Part shown: positions 14,628 through 22,820 of the stretch, piece after piece | How positions within the stretch are numbered: position 1 is the first letter of the stretch | How the letters are laid out: every line of letters starts with the position of its first letter | From: a virus | IMG/VR virus record: IMGVR_UViG_3300021976_000575 | Coordinates: 1-25,595 of that record | Reading direction: 5' to 3' (one strand) | DNA: 25,595 nt | Notes under the pieces: generated by a model | Told to the model about the DNA's origin: nothing | The model's input: the letters and a program-made list of their open reading frames with translations, nothing else | Database searches by the model: none | Position numbers and translations under genes: made by a program

Positions 14628-15172
14628 CACTTCCAAATCCCCGTGAAGTCGTTGAGGGTTTCGACCCAGTCGAAACCGGAGTCATGGGGGAATCGAGACC
14701 GCTGATCGGCAGAGGTCAGACGTCGCCCTGACGCCCGTTGGAAATCGATCATGCGGGATTCGAGGTTTAGCGTGATGGAGATCGTGTCCGTGCCGACGTG
14801 GATCGAGGGCGCGTCGATGATCCCGGAAAAGCAGGAATAGACGCTCAGCACAATTCCGTTCTGAAGAAGACCGAGCCAGACAATAGCCTGGAGTCCCGGT
14901 TGAATATCGTTCAACGATTCGCCGAGTAGCGCGGGATCGATGCCTGATAAGACCACGGAAGTTCCCATAGCCGAAACATCAGAACCTTCGCTGATCGTGC
15001 CGACTCCGGCGAGAGATCCGATGCCAGCGAAGTCATGGCCGTTGAACGTGATGGTGCCGGTCCCGGTCCATACCCGCTGAATCGAGGACTTGAATTGGAG
15101 CTCGGCGGCGAAGAACGGCGCGATGCTAGGCGCAGCGAGGCCCGCTGCGAGATTTGTATCTATATTTCTCAT
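14627..15172 (-). CDS. Minor tail / hub-type protein (DUF2163-like position)
   Basis: The 181-residue product is beta-rich. Its end, 'DFQRASGRRLTSADQRSRF' then 'DSGFDWV..L.D', is a pattern common in phage tail proteins encoded just before a DUF6950/NlpC-type gene. By synteny with gene-transfer-agent tails (Dit, hub, peptidase, megatron) it would be the hub-type component. I do not see a definitive domain signature. It is coupled on both sides by overlaps (ATGA in front, TGATG behind). Confidence 0.65.
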   Translation of the reverse strand: MRNIDTNLAAGLAAPSIAPFFAAELQFKSSIQRVWTGTGTITFNGHDFAGIGSLAGVGTISEGSDVSAMGTSVVLSGIDPALLGESLNDIQPGLQAIVWLGLLQNGIVLSVYSCFSGIIDAPSIHVGTDTISITLNLESRMIDFQRASGRRLTSADQRSRFPHDSGFDWVETLNDFTGIWK

Positions 15173-15816
15173 CGATATTCGCTGATCTGGAAGGAAAGGG
15201 CTGTAAGGCGGGTGTAGTCGGAGGACCAGCCGTTCTGCTGGTTCGCCAGGCGGAACAGGCCTTTAGGAGATTGCGTTACAAGTGGCTGCCCATCCGGGGG
15301 GACTTCGCGAAGGGACGGCCAAACGTTAATCAGTGCCTTGCCGTTGGCGTCCGAGTTCACAACGTCAAGGACTCGATGGAGCCGAAACCCAACTTGGATG
15401 AAGTCACCAGCGATCAGTTGTCGTGATCGTGAGACCTGCCAGCCCTTGGTCGCGAGGATGTTTGTGCCAGCAGTCACTGCAACGGAGCCATCGACGGCTG
15501 GAGTCCCCAGCAGCAACCCCTTCGGCCTCTGCTTCATCGGGTCGCCGACCTGAATCGCATTGACGACACCCTGGCACTGCATGAGCGCGGACAGCCATGC
15601 ATCGGCCTGATCCTGGGTAAGCGGAGGTAGCGTGACCGTCCCCGACCAGAAGTCGCCACCTGGCCACTTTTGTGCCTGCTGCTCACCGGTGAAGATCGAG
15701 GTCACAACGGCAGATGTGGTCAGGAACTTCCACTCGACGGAACGCAGGCCGGGTGAGGTCGGCAAAGACACGAGAGTAATCGTGTTTCCGTTGATGACTA
15801 TGGGTTGTGTCGGCAT
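15169..15816 (-). CDS. Minor tail protein, probable distal tail component
   Basis: The 215-residue product has 'LRSVEWKFLTTSAVVTSIFTG' near the N-terminus and 'WPGGDFWSGTVTLPPLTQ' at about 51-68. This looks like the DUF2460/Dit-type or related tail-tip adaptors that start the baseplate cassette. AAGG lies five bases before the ATG, in a leader just past a hairpin terminator. Its position between the fibre and the hub-type gene fits a distal tail protein. The family name is inferred from order rather than from a firm match. Confidence 0.6.
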   Translation of the reverse strand: MPTQPIVINGNTITLVSLPTSPGLRSVEWKFLTTSAVVTSIFTGEQQAQKWPGGDFWSGTVTLPPLTQDQADAWLSALMQCQGVVNAIQVGDPMKQRPKGLLLGTPAVDGSVAVTAGTNILATKGWQVSRSRQLIAGDFIQVGFRLHRVLDVVNSDANGKALINVWPSLREVPPDGQPLVTQSPKGLFRLANQQNGWSSDYTRLTALSFQISEYR

Positions 15817-15820
15817 TGGA

Positions 15821-15855
15821 CCTTAAAAGAGGAAGGCGAGCTCGGGGCTCGCCTT
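15821..15855 (-). terminator. Hairpin terminator or attenuator behind the tail fibre gene
   Basis: AAGGCGAGC (15833-15841) pairs exactly with GCTCGCCTT (15847-15855) around a 5-base loop. Read on the minus strand the stem is followed by CCTCTTTTAA. It lies 26 bases after the fibre stop and just before the leader of the next gene, so it could lower expression of the distal tail cassette. Confidence 0.65.
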
Positions 15856-15880
15856 TGGTGGAGAGGAATGAGTTACAGAC

Positions 15881-18064
15881 TTACATCTGCGAGAGGAGGC
15901 CAGCCTTGATACAGGGAGCGAGCATCTTATGCGATCCGATTGTCGACGGGTGAACGCCGTCACCCAGCAGCGTCGCAGCCGTCAAAGAGTTCACGTTGCT
16001 GACCGTGGATAGATCCACCACCGGAACCGCATACGAAGCACAGACAGCTTTGATGGCTGCAACCACGATAGGGTGATTCGTTATGCTCAGGCCATTGTTC
16101 TTGTACGGGATGACCCACACAAGGCGAATGGAGGGCTTCGCTTTGAGGAATCCCTCGACCGCTGCCCGAAGGTATCCGTAGTACGTCGTTGCCGTCGCCG
16201 TATCGGTGATCGCTCCAAGGTTCGAGAGCAACGTCGTGTCGTTCGTGCCTAGGAAGATTGTCACGATATCAACGTTTGTGAGCACAGTTGCAAGCGTCTG
16301 CCCGGCGGTCGGCCACGGCCCCGGTGCATTGATCTGCACGGCACCGACCGCGACCGAGCCGTCCCCGGCAGCTTGGGGTAGTGTCGAGTCGATAATGCCA
16401 CCACTCGATAAGCCATTGACGGGGTCGCCGGTAGCAACAGGGCTTCCAGTAACTTGGAACATCTCGAAGATTTGATCGGTGCGACGGCCTCCGCGTGCGT
16501 CTTGGCTCGGGATGGTGACGCCGGTTGCCGCGACGATGTCGGCTTGGTAGAGCCCCGTCATCTTGGCCGTGATCGAATCGCCCCACGGCATCCAGTTCTT
16601 GCCGACGAGCTGGCGCTGCATGTATGTTGTGAGCGCGTCCGCCGTCAAATACCCGAATGCCTTATAGCTGCCGGGGACCGTCGAGCCATTGACAAGCATG
16701 ACCGTTGCTGGGCTGTACCATTGCGGGCGCGTAGACCCCGAAGCAGTCGCAATCCAGAAGCGGAACCATACAGCCCCGGCAGGCACCGCGATAGGCGTTC
16801 CGGCAGCGACAGGCGAGGTGATAGACGACAGCACGGTCCTATCAGCGTTGTAAAAGATCGCTGACGCGCTGCCGGAGATCGCGTCAACAATGATGTTCGA
16901 CGTGATGAACGACAACCCTTGAACGTTGATATACGGCGACGTCACAAAGTTCGCAATGTTCACGATAGTGTTATCGAACTTCAAGTATCCCGTTTGTGTG
17001 CTTGACGAATCGAACAGATTGATAATCGCAGGCTTCGTCGCAATAGCCAGTGCGGACGATGTACTGATAGCCGCACTCTGCGCCACGCCGATGCTTGCCG
17101 ACACGGGCGCGATGGCAGCGGTTAGGGCTGTTGAGTTGACGTACCCGAAAGTCTGATACGTCCCCGGCAGAGCCTCGTACGCAACCATGACCGTGTTGAT
17201 ATCGACGAGCGGGGTGATTCCCGACGCCGACGTAACAGGCATGTAGAAACGAATCCAGGCAGCACCCGCAGGCACGGGGATAGGGGTGTTCGCTGCGGTG
17301 TCCGCCGTCGAGTAAACACTCAGGAAGGTTTGGTCGCCTTTATAAAAGCAGAGGCCATATCCGGGGGCAGGCGAAGGACTTCCATGCAAGATGACGTTGA
17401 CGAGAATGTTCGTTGCGCTTCCAACCGGGATGAAAGCCGAAGTCTGAAACCCGGTCAGAGCTTGCACCGTGCCGTCAGCCTTTAGCGCTCCCGTAACAAC
17501 TCGGGTTTTGTCGAAGAGGTTTACCCCTGCGGGCGTCACGGCTGCGACGGCCTTTGTTGTCATGGCACCGAGGGTGGCGACGGAAACGTCCCCCTGTGGT
17601 CCGGTCGCTCCCGTAGCACCCTGAATGCCAGTTTGTCCGGTCGCTCCCGTAGCACCCTGAATGCCTTGATCACCCTGCGGCCCTTGCGGACCCGGCTGCA
17701 CGGTGACGCCTGGTTGCAGGTTCGGAGTGAATGTGTCGAAGCTGAACGTCGATCCCGTGGGCTGGAAGGCCGAATATCCCGAGCCCAGCAGGGTCGCGCC
17801 CGTAGCATCGTCTGTGACGGTTACCGAATAAGCAATGTACTGAGGCACCGTTAAAAATGTGTCCGCGAGCTGGATCGAGAACGCACCGTTGACCACCTGA
17901 GTCGTCACAGCGCGGGAGCTCGTCTGACCGCCGTTTCCTGCGCGGAAGGACGTAGCTTGGCCCTTGCTTGTGACCGGCTGAAAATGAATAGTCGCCGAGC
18001 TGATGAGAGCGCCAGTAGCGTCTTTGAGCGCGGTTGCGCTTACCGTCGTGTATCCGGTTGGCAT
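15881..18064 (-). CDS. Tail fibre with collagen stalk, duplicated beta domain and SGNH esterase
   Basis: The 727-residue product has four parts. Residues 1-120 are a beta-rich virion-attachment region. Residues 125-159 are twelve Gly-X-Y triplets, a collagen-like stalk. Residues 181-309 and 348-472 are two copies of a domain starting 'NLFD' and containing '[13 protein letters not shown]' / '[13 protein letters not shown]', ending 'GTYQTFGY' / 'GSYKAFGY'. These look like jelly-roll binding modules. Residues 487-727 are an SGNH/GDSL hydrolase: Ser497 in 'WGDSITA', Gly525, Asn608 in 'GTND', and Asp702/His705 in 'GDGVHP'. Together they suggest a receptor-binding fibre that binds and deacetylates surface polysaccharide. 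AAGGA is five bases before the ATG. The substrate is inferred. Confidence 0.9.
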   Translation of the reverse strand: MPTGYTTVSATALKDATGALISSATIHFQPVTSKGQATSFRAGNGGQTSSRAVTTQVVNGAFSIQLADTFLTVPQYIAYSVTVTDDATGATLLGSGYSAFQPTGSTFSFDTFTPNLQPGVTVQPGPQGPQGDQGIQGATGATGQTGIQGATGATGPQGDVSVATLGAMTTKAVAAVTPAGVNLFDKTRVVTGALKADGTVQALTGFQTSAFIPVGSATNILVNVILHGSPSPAPGYGLCFYKGDQTFLSVYSTADTAANTPIPVPAGAAWIRFYMPVTSASGITPLVDINTVMVAYEALPGTYQTFGYVNSTALTAAIAPVSASIGVAQSAAISTSSALAIATKPAIINLFDSSSTQTGYLKFDNTIVNIANFVTSPYINVQGLSFITSNIIVDAISGSASAIFYNADRTVLSSITSPVAAGTPIAVPAGAVWFRFWIATASGSTRPQWYSPATVMLVNGSTVPGSYKAFGYLTADALTTYMQRQLVGKNWMPWGDSITAKMTGLYQADIVAATGVTIPSQDARGGRRTDQIFEMFQVTGSPVATGDPVNGLSSGGIIDSTLPQAAGDGSVAVGAVQINAPGPWPTAGQTLATVLTNVDIVTIFLGTNDTTLLSNLGAITDTATATTYYGYLRAAVEGFLKAKPSIRLVWVIPYKNNGLSITNHPIVVAAIKAVCASYAVPVVDLSTVSNVNSLTAATLLGDGVHPSTIGSHKMLAPCIKAGLLSQM
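17600..17665 (-). repeat. 30-bp perfect direct repeat in the collagen stalk
   Basis: Positions 17600-17629 and 17636-17665 are identical over 30 bases, a 36-base period equal to four Gly-X-Y triplets. Each copy carries GGTCGCTCCCGTAGCACCC. Recombination or slippage here would change stalk length in frame. Confidence 0.9.
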
Positions 18065-18082
18065 GGAAGTCCTTTAATCGGG

Positions 18083-18373
18083 TTACTTAGTCAGGGAGAG
18101 AAGATGAACCGCATATGTCGCCAGCGCGGAGATCAGCGCGGAGATCGCCGAGGCACCGCCGAGGATCATCCAGCGCCATCGTTGCAGCGACTCGACGGTG
18201 CGTTCTACGACCGAGAGCCGAGAGGGTGTTCCGTTGCCGGTTATTCCGGTTTTCACGTGGATCTCGAGGGACGTGATTCGTTCTCCCGACTCACGCGAGT
18301 AGTTATAGAGGTCATCTCGGAGACTTTTTATCTCCGCTAGGATCAGTGCTTGCAGGTCATTTTCCAAAATCAA
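18083..18373 (-). CDS. XhlA/holin-like small membrane protein
   Basis: The 96-residue product has an amphipathic helical N-terminus (about 1-40, 'LAEIKSLRDDLYNY'), a linker, then 'VERTVESLQRWRWMI' and a single hydrophobic helix at about 68-91 near the C-terminus. This plan, helix-linker-one TM, fits XhlA-type lysis accessory proteins and some tail-associated membrane proteins. The ATG overlaps the tape-measure stop (ATGA). No endolysin follows, which leaves a lysis role open; anchoring or signalling at injection is another reading. Confidence 0.6.
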   Translation of the reverse strand: MILENDLQALILAEIKSLRDDLYNYSRESGERITSLEIHVKTGITGNGTPSRLSVVERTVESLQRWRWMILGGASAISALISALATYAVHLLSLTK

Positions 18374-20715
18374 AACCTTCTCGTTTGTGGTGTGCGACGG
18401 CCATAGTCGCGATTGGCTGCGACTGATTGCGCGACGATGCCCGGGCGAGCGGCGGCAATTCCCCGCTGCACGGCGACCTCTACAGCAGCCGGATCACTAG
18501 ACCCTCTGGCATCGATGTTCCAGTGATGGGTGTCGCCACCGCCGAGTTGGGATAGCTGATTGTTCGGGATGACGCGACCGCTTACAGATGGAGAGAAGAG
18601 TTCTGGTCCGCGCTCCCCGATGATCGATAGGCTGTTCGCCGAGATAGCGCCACCATTCGCGAATCCGGGCAGCGATCCAATTACCGAACTGAACACCGAT
18701 CCGATACCCGAACCGCTGTGATCGTCGTTATTCTGGCCGCCGATGAAGCGACCGAGCCAGCTTGCCGGACTCGCTACCGAAGCCACAGTTGAAGCAAGGT
18801 CTGCAGGCCTCGTATAGATCGGGTTGTCCTTCGTACCAAGCTGCGACGGTTTACCAAAGCCGAGGCCGCCGAGAATGCTTCCTTCAAGTCGATTCAGGCC
18901 GACGCCAGCGATGTTTTTCCCGATCCCCTGGAATGTGCCAGCCCAGTTGGTCCGGCCTCCGGTCATCGCAGAAGTGATATTTTCGTTGAGGCTTCCCAGA
19001 ACATTCTGGGTAAGGTCGCGCATCTGCGTTGCTGCGTCGCGAGATGCGGTGACGAATTCATCGAGCGCGTCTCGGAACCCAACAGAGCCGAGTGATCCCT
19101 GCGGATTGACGGCTGCGTTGTCGTGCTGGGCCTGTATCTGACGGTTCGCGTTCAGCGAGTCGATCTGATTCTGGTTTTTCTGAAGAGCAGCTGCTCTGCC
19201 GGTCGGATCGTTGCTGAACTCGGGAGACGACGAGATAGCGTCCCGCTGATCCTTCAATTCCTTGAGGGCAGCGTTGTATTCCTGCGTGTGGAGATTCGCA
19301 GCCACCTGAGCGGCGTCCAGACGTGTCATTTGCCCGGTGGCGACCGCCATCTCGAGCGAGGACTCGGCGATTGCGGATGCATTCTGCTTCTGTAACTCTA
19401 TGGATTCGCGCAGAGCCTGCACGTATTGGAGTGCGGAGCTACCCTGAACCTTGATAGATTCCTGATCGGTACCCGATACGCCGGAAGACTTGTTGAAATC
19501 GTTCAGATACTCGGTCGTGAACTTAGCGAGGGCAGATGCATCCTGCCGGTTCTGTTCGATCACATCCTGGTTGATCTTCTTTTGAATGGCTTTGTAGTTA
19601 TCTGAGCCACGAGTCAGCGTCTCCTGGCGGGCCTTCCACCAGTTCGCATCTTCAAGCAGGGTGCGATCCTCTGCTGCCTTCCAATCGGAGTTAGCCTGCT
19701 CCATCTGCTGAAGCTGCTCGGCGGCGGCCTTCTTCAGCGACTCCTGATATTCCTTGGCCGCCTGAAGAGACTTCTGCTGGGCGACCAGCTTGCCGTTCGT
19801 TTCCTGAGCTGCCTGCGCGTCCTGCCGATCCACAATCGACTGACGGAACCCACGGAGGATCGAGAGGTTGCTCGATTGATCGCCCGCGAGATTGCCGACG
19901 TTCTCCTCGCCGACCATACCGGGATTCTGCCGCACGAAGGTCTGGTGCTTGGTCCAGTCGAGCGCGGACTGCTGCTTTGCAGTGATCTGCCTGCCCAGGT
20001 CGTCGGCTGTATCGGTATTGCCCGACCGGACAGCGTCGGCGCGGCGGCGGCCAAGATCGGCGAGTTGGTCACTGTAGGACGTGACCGAACCGGATACTGA
20101 AGCAGTCCCTGCGCTACCGATCAGGACAGACCACCCGCTTACCTTGCTCTGTTCGAGCAGCTGCTTAATCTTTGTGTTGTCGTCTTCGAGAGACTTGGCC
20201 AGAGCATCCGCTTTGACACGCGCTTCATCAAGGACGATTGCGAGCCCATTCTGTGGACGGCCCTGGAGCTTGGCGATTGAGTTGGCTAGTTCGTCATTCG
20301 TCAGCCGTAGCGCATCCGTGGAGGAGGCTGCGGACAGGTGTAGCGAGTTGAATCCCGCATCGATGACAGCAGGCATCTTGCGGACCTGCTCCACGAACTT
20401 TGCCACCTCGTCACCAAGCGAGAACAGCAGTCGACCTGCACTGATCAGGCCCACAATCGGGAAGGCGGCGGCGAAGATCTTGCCGACCAGCTGGGACTGC
20501 GTGGCGAAACGCTCCAGGGCGCGGATGTTCGCTCCCATCGGGTTATCCAGTAGTCGGATAGCGGCTGATGCAGACTGCATGGAGGTGATGGTCGAATGAC
20601 CGGCCCCGCGTGCCTTACCAGCAAAAGTGTCCAGTTGGCGCTGGGCGTCAGCCATCGCAGCCGAATATGTGGCCTTGTTGACGCTCAGAACGACTTGTAC
20701 TTGGCCTGCTGGCAT
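18370..20715 (-). CDS. Tail tape measure protein
   Basis: The 781-residue product sets tail length and is likely injected with the DNA. It opens with 'VQVVLSVNKATYSAAMADAQ', typical of tape measures. A hydrophobic segment follows at about 79-100, then long helical, Gln/Ala-rich coiled-coil regions through about 550. The C-terminal part holds the recurrent tape-measure sequence 'FANGGAISANSLSIIGERGP', followed by 'LFSPSVSGRVIPN'. The start shares one base with the previous stop (TAATG). It follows the chaperone frames and gp10-like gene; that is close to lambda order (G/T then H), though a gp10-like gene usually comes earlier. Length is short to medium for the family. Confidence 0.95.
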   Translation of the reverse strand: MPAGQVQVVLSVNKATYSAAMADAQRQLDTFAGKARGAGHSTITSMQSASAAIRLLDNPMGANIRALERFATQSQLVGKIFAAAFPIVGLISAGRLLFSLGDEVAKFVEQVRKMPAVIDAGFNSLHLSAASSTDALRLTNDELANSIAKLQGRPQNGLAIVLDEARVKADALAKSLEDDNTKIKQLLEQSKVSGWSVLIGSAGTASVSGSVTSYSDQLADLGRRRADAVRSGNTDTADDLGRQITAKQQSALDWTKHQTFVRQNPGMVGEENVGNLAGDQSSNLSILRGFRQSIVDRQDAQAAQETNGKLVAQQKSLQAAKEYQESLKKAAAEQLQQMEQANSDWKAAEDRTLLEDANWWKARQETLTRGSDNYKAIQKKINQDVIEQNRQDASALAKFTTEYLNDFNKSSGVSGTDQESIKVQGSSALQYVQALRESIELQKQNASAIAESSLEMAVATGQMTRLDAAQVAANLHTQEYNAALKELKDQRDAISSSPEFSNDPTGRAAALQKNQNQIDSLNANRQIQAQHDNAAVNPQGSLGSVGFRDALDEFVTASRDAATQMRDLTQNVLGSLNENITSAMTGGRTNWAGTFQGIGKNIAGVGLNRLEGSILGGLGFGKPSQLGTKDNPIYTRPADLASTVASVASPASWLGRFIGGQNNDDHSGSGIGSVFSSVIGSLPGFANGGAISANSLSIIGERGPELFSPSVSGRVIPNNQLSQLGGGDTHHWNIDARGSSDPAAVEVAVQRGIAAARPGIVAQSVAANRDYGRRTPQTRRF

Positions 20716-21224
20716 TACTTGCTGCTCGCTTTCGTTACTTCTTCCTGGAGGGTTGTGGCTATCGCCTGGGCCACTTGTTCCGCAGTAGCCTCATAGGCTG
20801 GCCGGATGAACGGGTGTTCCTTCACTTCACCGACATGGGAGCCGGGACCGCGTGTCTTGCCCGCATTCTTGCCGGATTTGATAACGCTGGATCGGCCACC
20901 CCGAACCAGCCGGTGCCCATACTCGACCCAGTTGGCGACGTGGCGTGTCAGCTTACCGGGCTGCGTGATCGAGACGAAGTTGTCGTCATCGACCTTGCGA
21001 ATGGTAGAACTGATATCGTTCGCCAGCGCACCAGGGGGCAAGGCTGTGCCGGACGGGAGATCAGGACGAACCGGAGCCCGCTCCCGAATAGCCTCTTCTT
21101 CAATGGAAGAGCCAGCCCTGAGAGCCTTGCGGATGGCTCGCTCGGCGGCCTGTGTGCTCAGGTTTTCGAGCATTGCCTTTGTGTCGGCGAGGCCTTCTAT
21201 TCGGATGTCTATACCGTCAGGCAT
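20715..21224 (-). CDS. HK97 gp10-family head-tail protein
   Basis: The 169-residue product matches HK97 gp10. The sequence 'IRIEGLADTKAMLENLS' opens it, 'RKALRAGSSIEEEAIRERAPV' (about 32-52) is the conserved helix, and 'WVEYGHRL' with 'EHPFIRPAYEATAEQV' are the C-terminal signature. The family functions in tail completion/joining. Here it lies between chaperone and tape measure rather than between head closure and terminator, a somewhat unusual place. Its start overlaps the preceding frame by eight bases and its stop overlaps the next start (TAATG). Confidence 0.85.
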   Translation of the reverse strand: MPDGIDIRIEGLADTKAMLENLSTQAAERAIRKALRAGSSIEEEAIRERAPVRPDLPSGTALPPGALANDISSTIRKVDDDNFVSITQPGKLTRHVANWVEYGHRLVRGGRSSVIKSGKNAGKTRGPGSHVGEVKEHPFIRPAYEATAEQVAQAIATTLQEEVTKASSK

Positions 21225-21534
21225 CTTGGGACCCCATGAAACACGCCATTGTGGTGCGGAGTTCGAATGCGATGGAGGATCGTTTCCGTTTCTTCTTCGT
21301 AGGCTTCATCCGCGACCACCGTGAAGGCATGAAGTCCTCCGTGGTCGTTGGCTTTTCGGTAGACCGGAATCCAGTGTTGGCGATCCAACTTGTAAGTTGG
21401 GCGAAGAGGAGTTCGTTCGATTCCGTTGCCCGCTTATACCGTTTCAGCAGCGCATCAAACTGGCGCGGGGTGAGTGCGTAGAAGTCGTCGTCGGAAAGAT
21501 GTAGATCGTATCGCGCGGTTGCCCACATCTGCAT
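21217..21534 (-). CDS. Tail assembly chaperone, second reading frame (GT/T-like extension)
   Basis: The frame encodes 105 residues from its first ATG ('MQMWATARYDLHLSDDDFYAL') but stays open upstream through 'ARELTPEYLW' into the preceding gene, to the slippery site at 21579-21585. A -1 shift there would give a product of about 240 residues: 120 from the first frame and 120 from this one. 'LTPRQFDALLKRY' is a typical T-frame helix, and the C-terminus is very basic ('PTKKKRKRS'). No convincing ribosome site precedes the ATG. I therefore believe the fusion is the real product, acting with the shorter form to chaperone the tape measure. Confidence 0.75.
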   Translation of the reverse strand: MQMWATARYDLHLSDDDFYALTPRQFDALLKRYKRATESNELLFAQLTSWIANTGFRSTEKPTTTEDFMPSRWSRMKPTKKKRKRSSIAFELRTTMACFMGSQDA

Positions 21535-21551
21535 CCAGAGATATTCCGGGG

Positions 21552-21938
21552 TTAGCTCTCTAGCCCCGGCAGGGTAGGGTTTCCCTTCTCCTCTTCGCTT
21601 GGATCGGAGAGAGACAGACGATACGCCTCCACGATGGCATCAAAGATTGGCCCGAGCGTTTTCAGGGTCACCAGAAAGGCAACTTCACCGAACGTCGCGT
21701 CCGGCTGGTGCGCCAGTACCGCCGCATACAGAAGGGCGGGCAGACGGGTGGCGTCGACCTGATCCAGTTGCAGCGAATGGAGTAGGTTCACGGAGACGCC
21801 GTCGGCTCGGAGGCGAGCTTCCGCCAGCGCGAGAGCGCCGAAGGTGAAGCAGAGATAGTACGTCTGGTTGCCGAGAGTGAGCGGCACCTTCGGAAAAGTC
21901 GGGTCGACTTCGGGATTCTTGGCGATCTTCTTTGCCAT
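21552..21938 (-). CDS. Tail assembly chaperone (G-like, zero frame)
   Basis: The 128-residue product has 'PLTLGNQTYYLCFTFGALAL' near the start, the usual beta-hairpin then helix of tail assembly chaperones. A helical body follows ('LYAAVLAHQPDATFGEVAFLV') and an acidic tail 'SDPSEEEKGNP'. It coats the tape measure during tail assembly and would be made in excess over the frameshifted form. The start shares a base with the tail tube stop (TAATG). The slippery heptamer lies near its 3' end. Confidence 0.9.
   Translation of the reverse strand: MAKKIAKNPEVDPTFPKVPLTLGNQTYYLCFTFGALALAEARLRADGVSVNLLHSLQLDQVDATRLPALLYAAVLAHQPDATFGEVAFLVTLKTLGPIFDAIVEAYRLSLSDPSEEEKGNPTLPGLES
21579..21585 (-). promoter_or_regulatory. 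Programmed -1 frameshift site GGGAAAC
   Basis: On the minus strand the heptamer reads G GGA AAC in the frame of the chaperone gene, the exact X XXY YYZ form. It lies eight codons before the zero-frame stop. Lambda uses GGGAAAG at the same place in gene G. Confidence 0.85.
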
Positions 21939-22384
21939 TAGCTACCTGCCGTGAAGGTGACAGGGCCGCTGATCTTAAGGGTGACGCTGTAGTTGATCAC
22001 CTCGCTGACGCCCACGGTGAAGTCGCGAGACTCCACCAGAGCATTGAAGGTGAACGTGTCTCCCGCCGAAGTCTGACCGGAAGATTTCGGCAGCTTGAGC
22101 TCGAAGGGAGTGATCGCTCCGGTACTGAAGGCCGTCTCGACCATGATCTGTCCCGCGTCCGAGGAGACGCGATTGCCGTCGAGCTTAAGGCTGCCGTTAT
22201 TGCGGACCGTGGTGATGAACTCCTGGTCGACACCGGAGTCATAGTTGGTCACGTCGGTGGTTCCCCACTGCGCCCCGGTGATGCCGGACGATTTGACCTC
22301 GCCGACTGGCGTGTATGTGGGCGATCCACCGGGAGTGCCAATGGAAAATACGGAACTGCGACCGACTTGTGCTTTGCTGGCCAT
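21938..22384 (-). CDS. Major tail tube protein
   Basis: The 148-residue product is the building block of the tail tube. It has the typical plan: an N-terminal 'VGRSSVFSIGTPGGSPTYTPVGEVKSSG', shortened here at its turn, a central region 'TTDVTNYDSG' common to TP901-1/lambda-V-type tubes, and beta-strands to the end with 'INYSVTLKISGPV'. AAGGAGCC lies about ten bases before the ATG, the strongest ribosome site in the operon, fitting a major virion protein. A stable hairpin precedes it. Confidence 0.9.
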   Translation of the reverse strand: MASKAQVGRSSVFSIGTPGGSPTYTPVGEVKSSGITGAQWGTTDVTNYDSGVDQEFITTVRNNGSLKLDGNRVSSDAGQIMVETAFSTGAITPFELKLPKSSGQTSAGDTFTFNALVESRDFTVGVSEVINYSVTLKISGPVTFTAGS

Positions 22385-22400
22385 GATAGAGGCTCCTTAA

Positions 22401-22425
22401 ATGCGAAACCGCCGATGTCGGCGGT
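22401..22425 (-). promoter_or_regulatory. Stable hairpin upstream of the tail tube gene
   Basis: ACCGCCGA (22408-22415) and TCGGCGGT (22418-22425) pair perfectly. On the minus strand TTTCGCATTT follows, then the AAGGAG ribosome site. It could be a weak terminator or a 5' stem that stabilises the tail tube transcript; the interrupted U-run favours the latter. Confidence 0.4.
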
Positions 22426-22451
22426 GAGGGTATGGGTGAGGATGATGGTGC

Positions 22452-22820
22452 TTAGAGAGTGGTGAAGACGTAGAACTCGTATGTCGCTCGATACTGCCGG
22501 GAATCCTTATCAAAGAAATCGAGCGGCTGGATGCCAAAGATTGTCATGCTGTCGTCCTGGTATCCGTCGAGCGCGAGTCGAACAACCTCGCGAAGATGGG
22601 TTGCGGCTCCGTATGAGGTTCCCCAGCAATTGACTTCTACGCGGAGGCGGCGGGAGCCGTTTGTGTCGAAGGTTGGGTCGGGTGATCCGCCGACGAACAT
22701 GTACTCGATGGCGGGGAGGGGACATTCATCGGGCAGTTCTATTGGCCAGATGCGATCCGCGACTAAGGCGGTGACCGGAGCCTGCGACTTTAGAACATTG
22801 AGGAACAGCGTTTCGATCAT
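22452..22820 (-). CDS. Tail terminator / completion protein (DUF3168-like)
   Basis: The 122-residue product has the family's pattern: 'LKSQAPVTALVADRIWPIEL' at the start, 'PAIEYMFVGG', 'RLRVEVNCWGTSYGAATHLR' in the middle and 'YRATYEFYVF' at the end. These proteins cap the tail tube and join it to the head. The ATG overlaps the head closure stop (ATGA), and it is followed by the tail tube gene as usual. Confidence 0.8.
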   Translation of the reverse strand: MIETLFLNVLKSQAPVTALVADRIWPIELPDECPLPAIEYMFVGGSPDPTFDTNGSRRLRVEVNCWGTSYGAATHLREVVRLALDGYQDDSMTIFGIQPLDFFDKDSRQYRATYEFYVFTTL

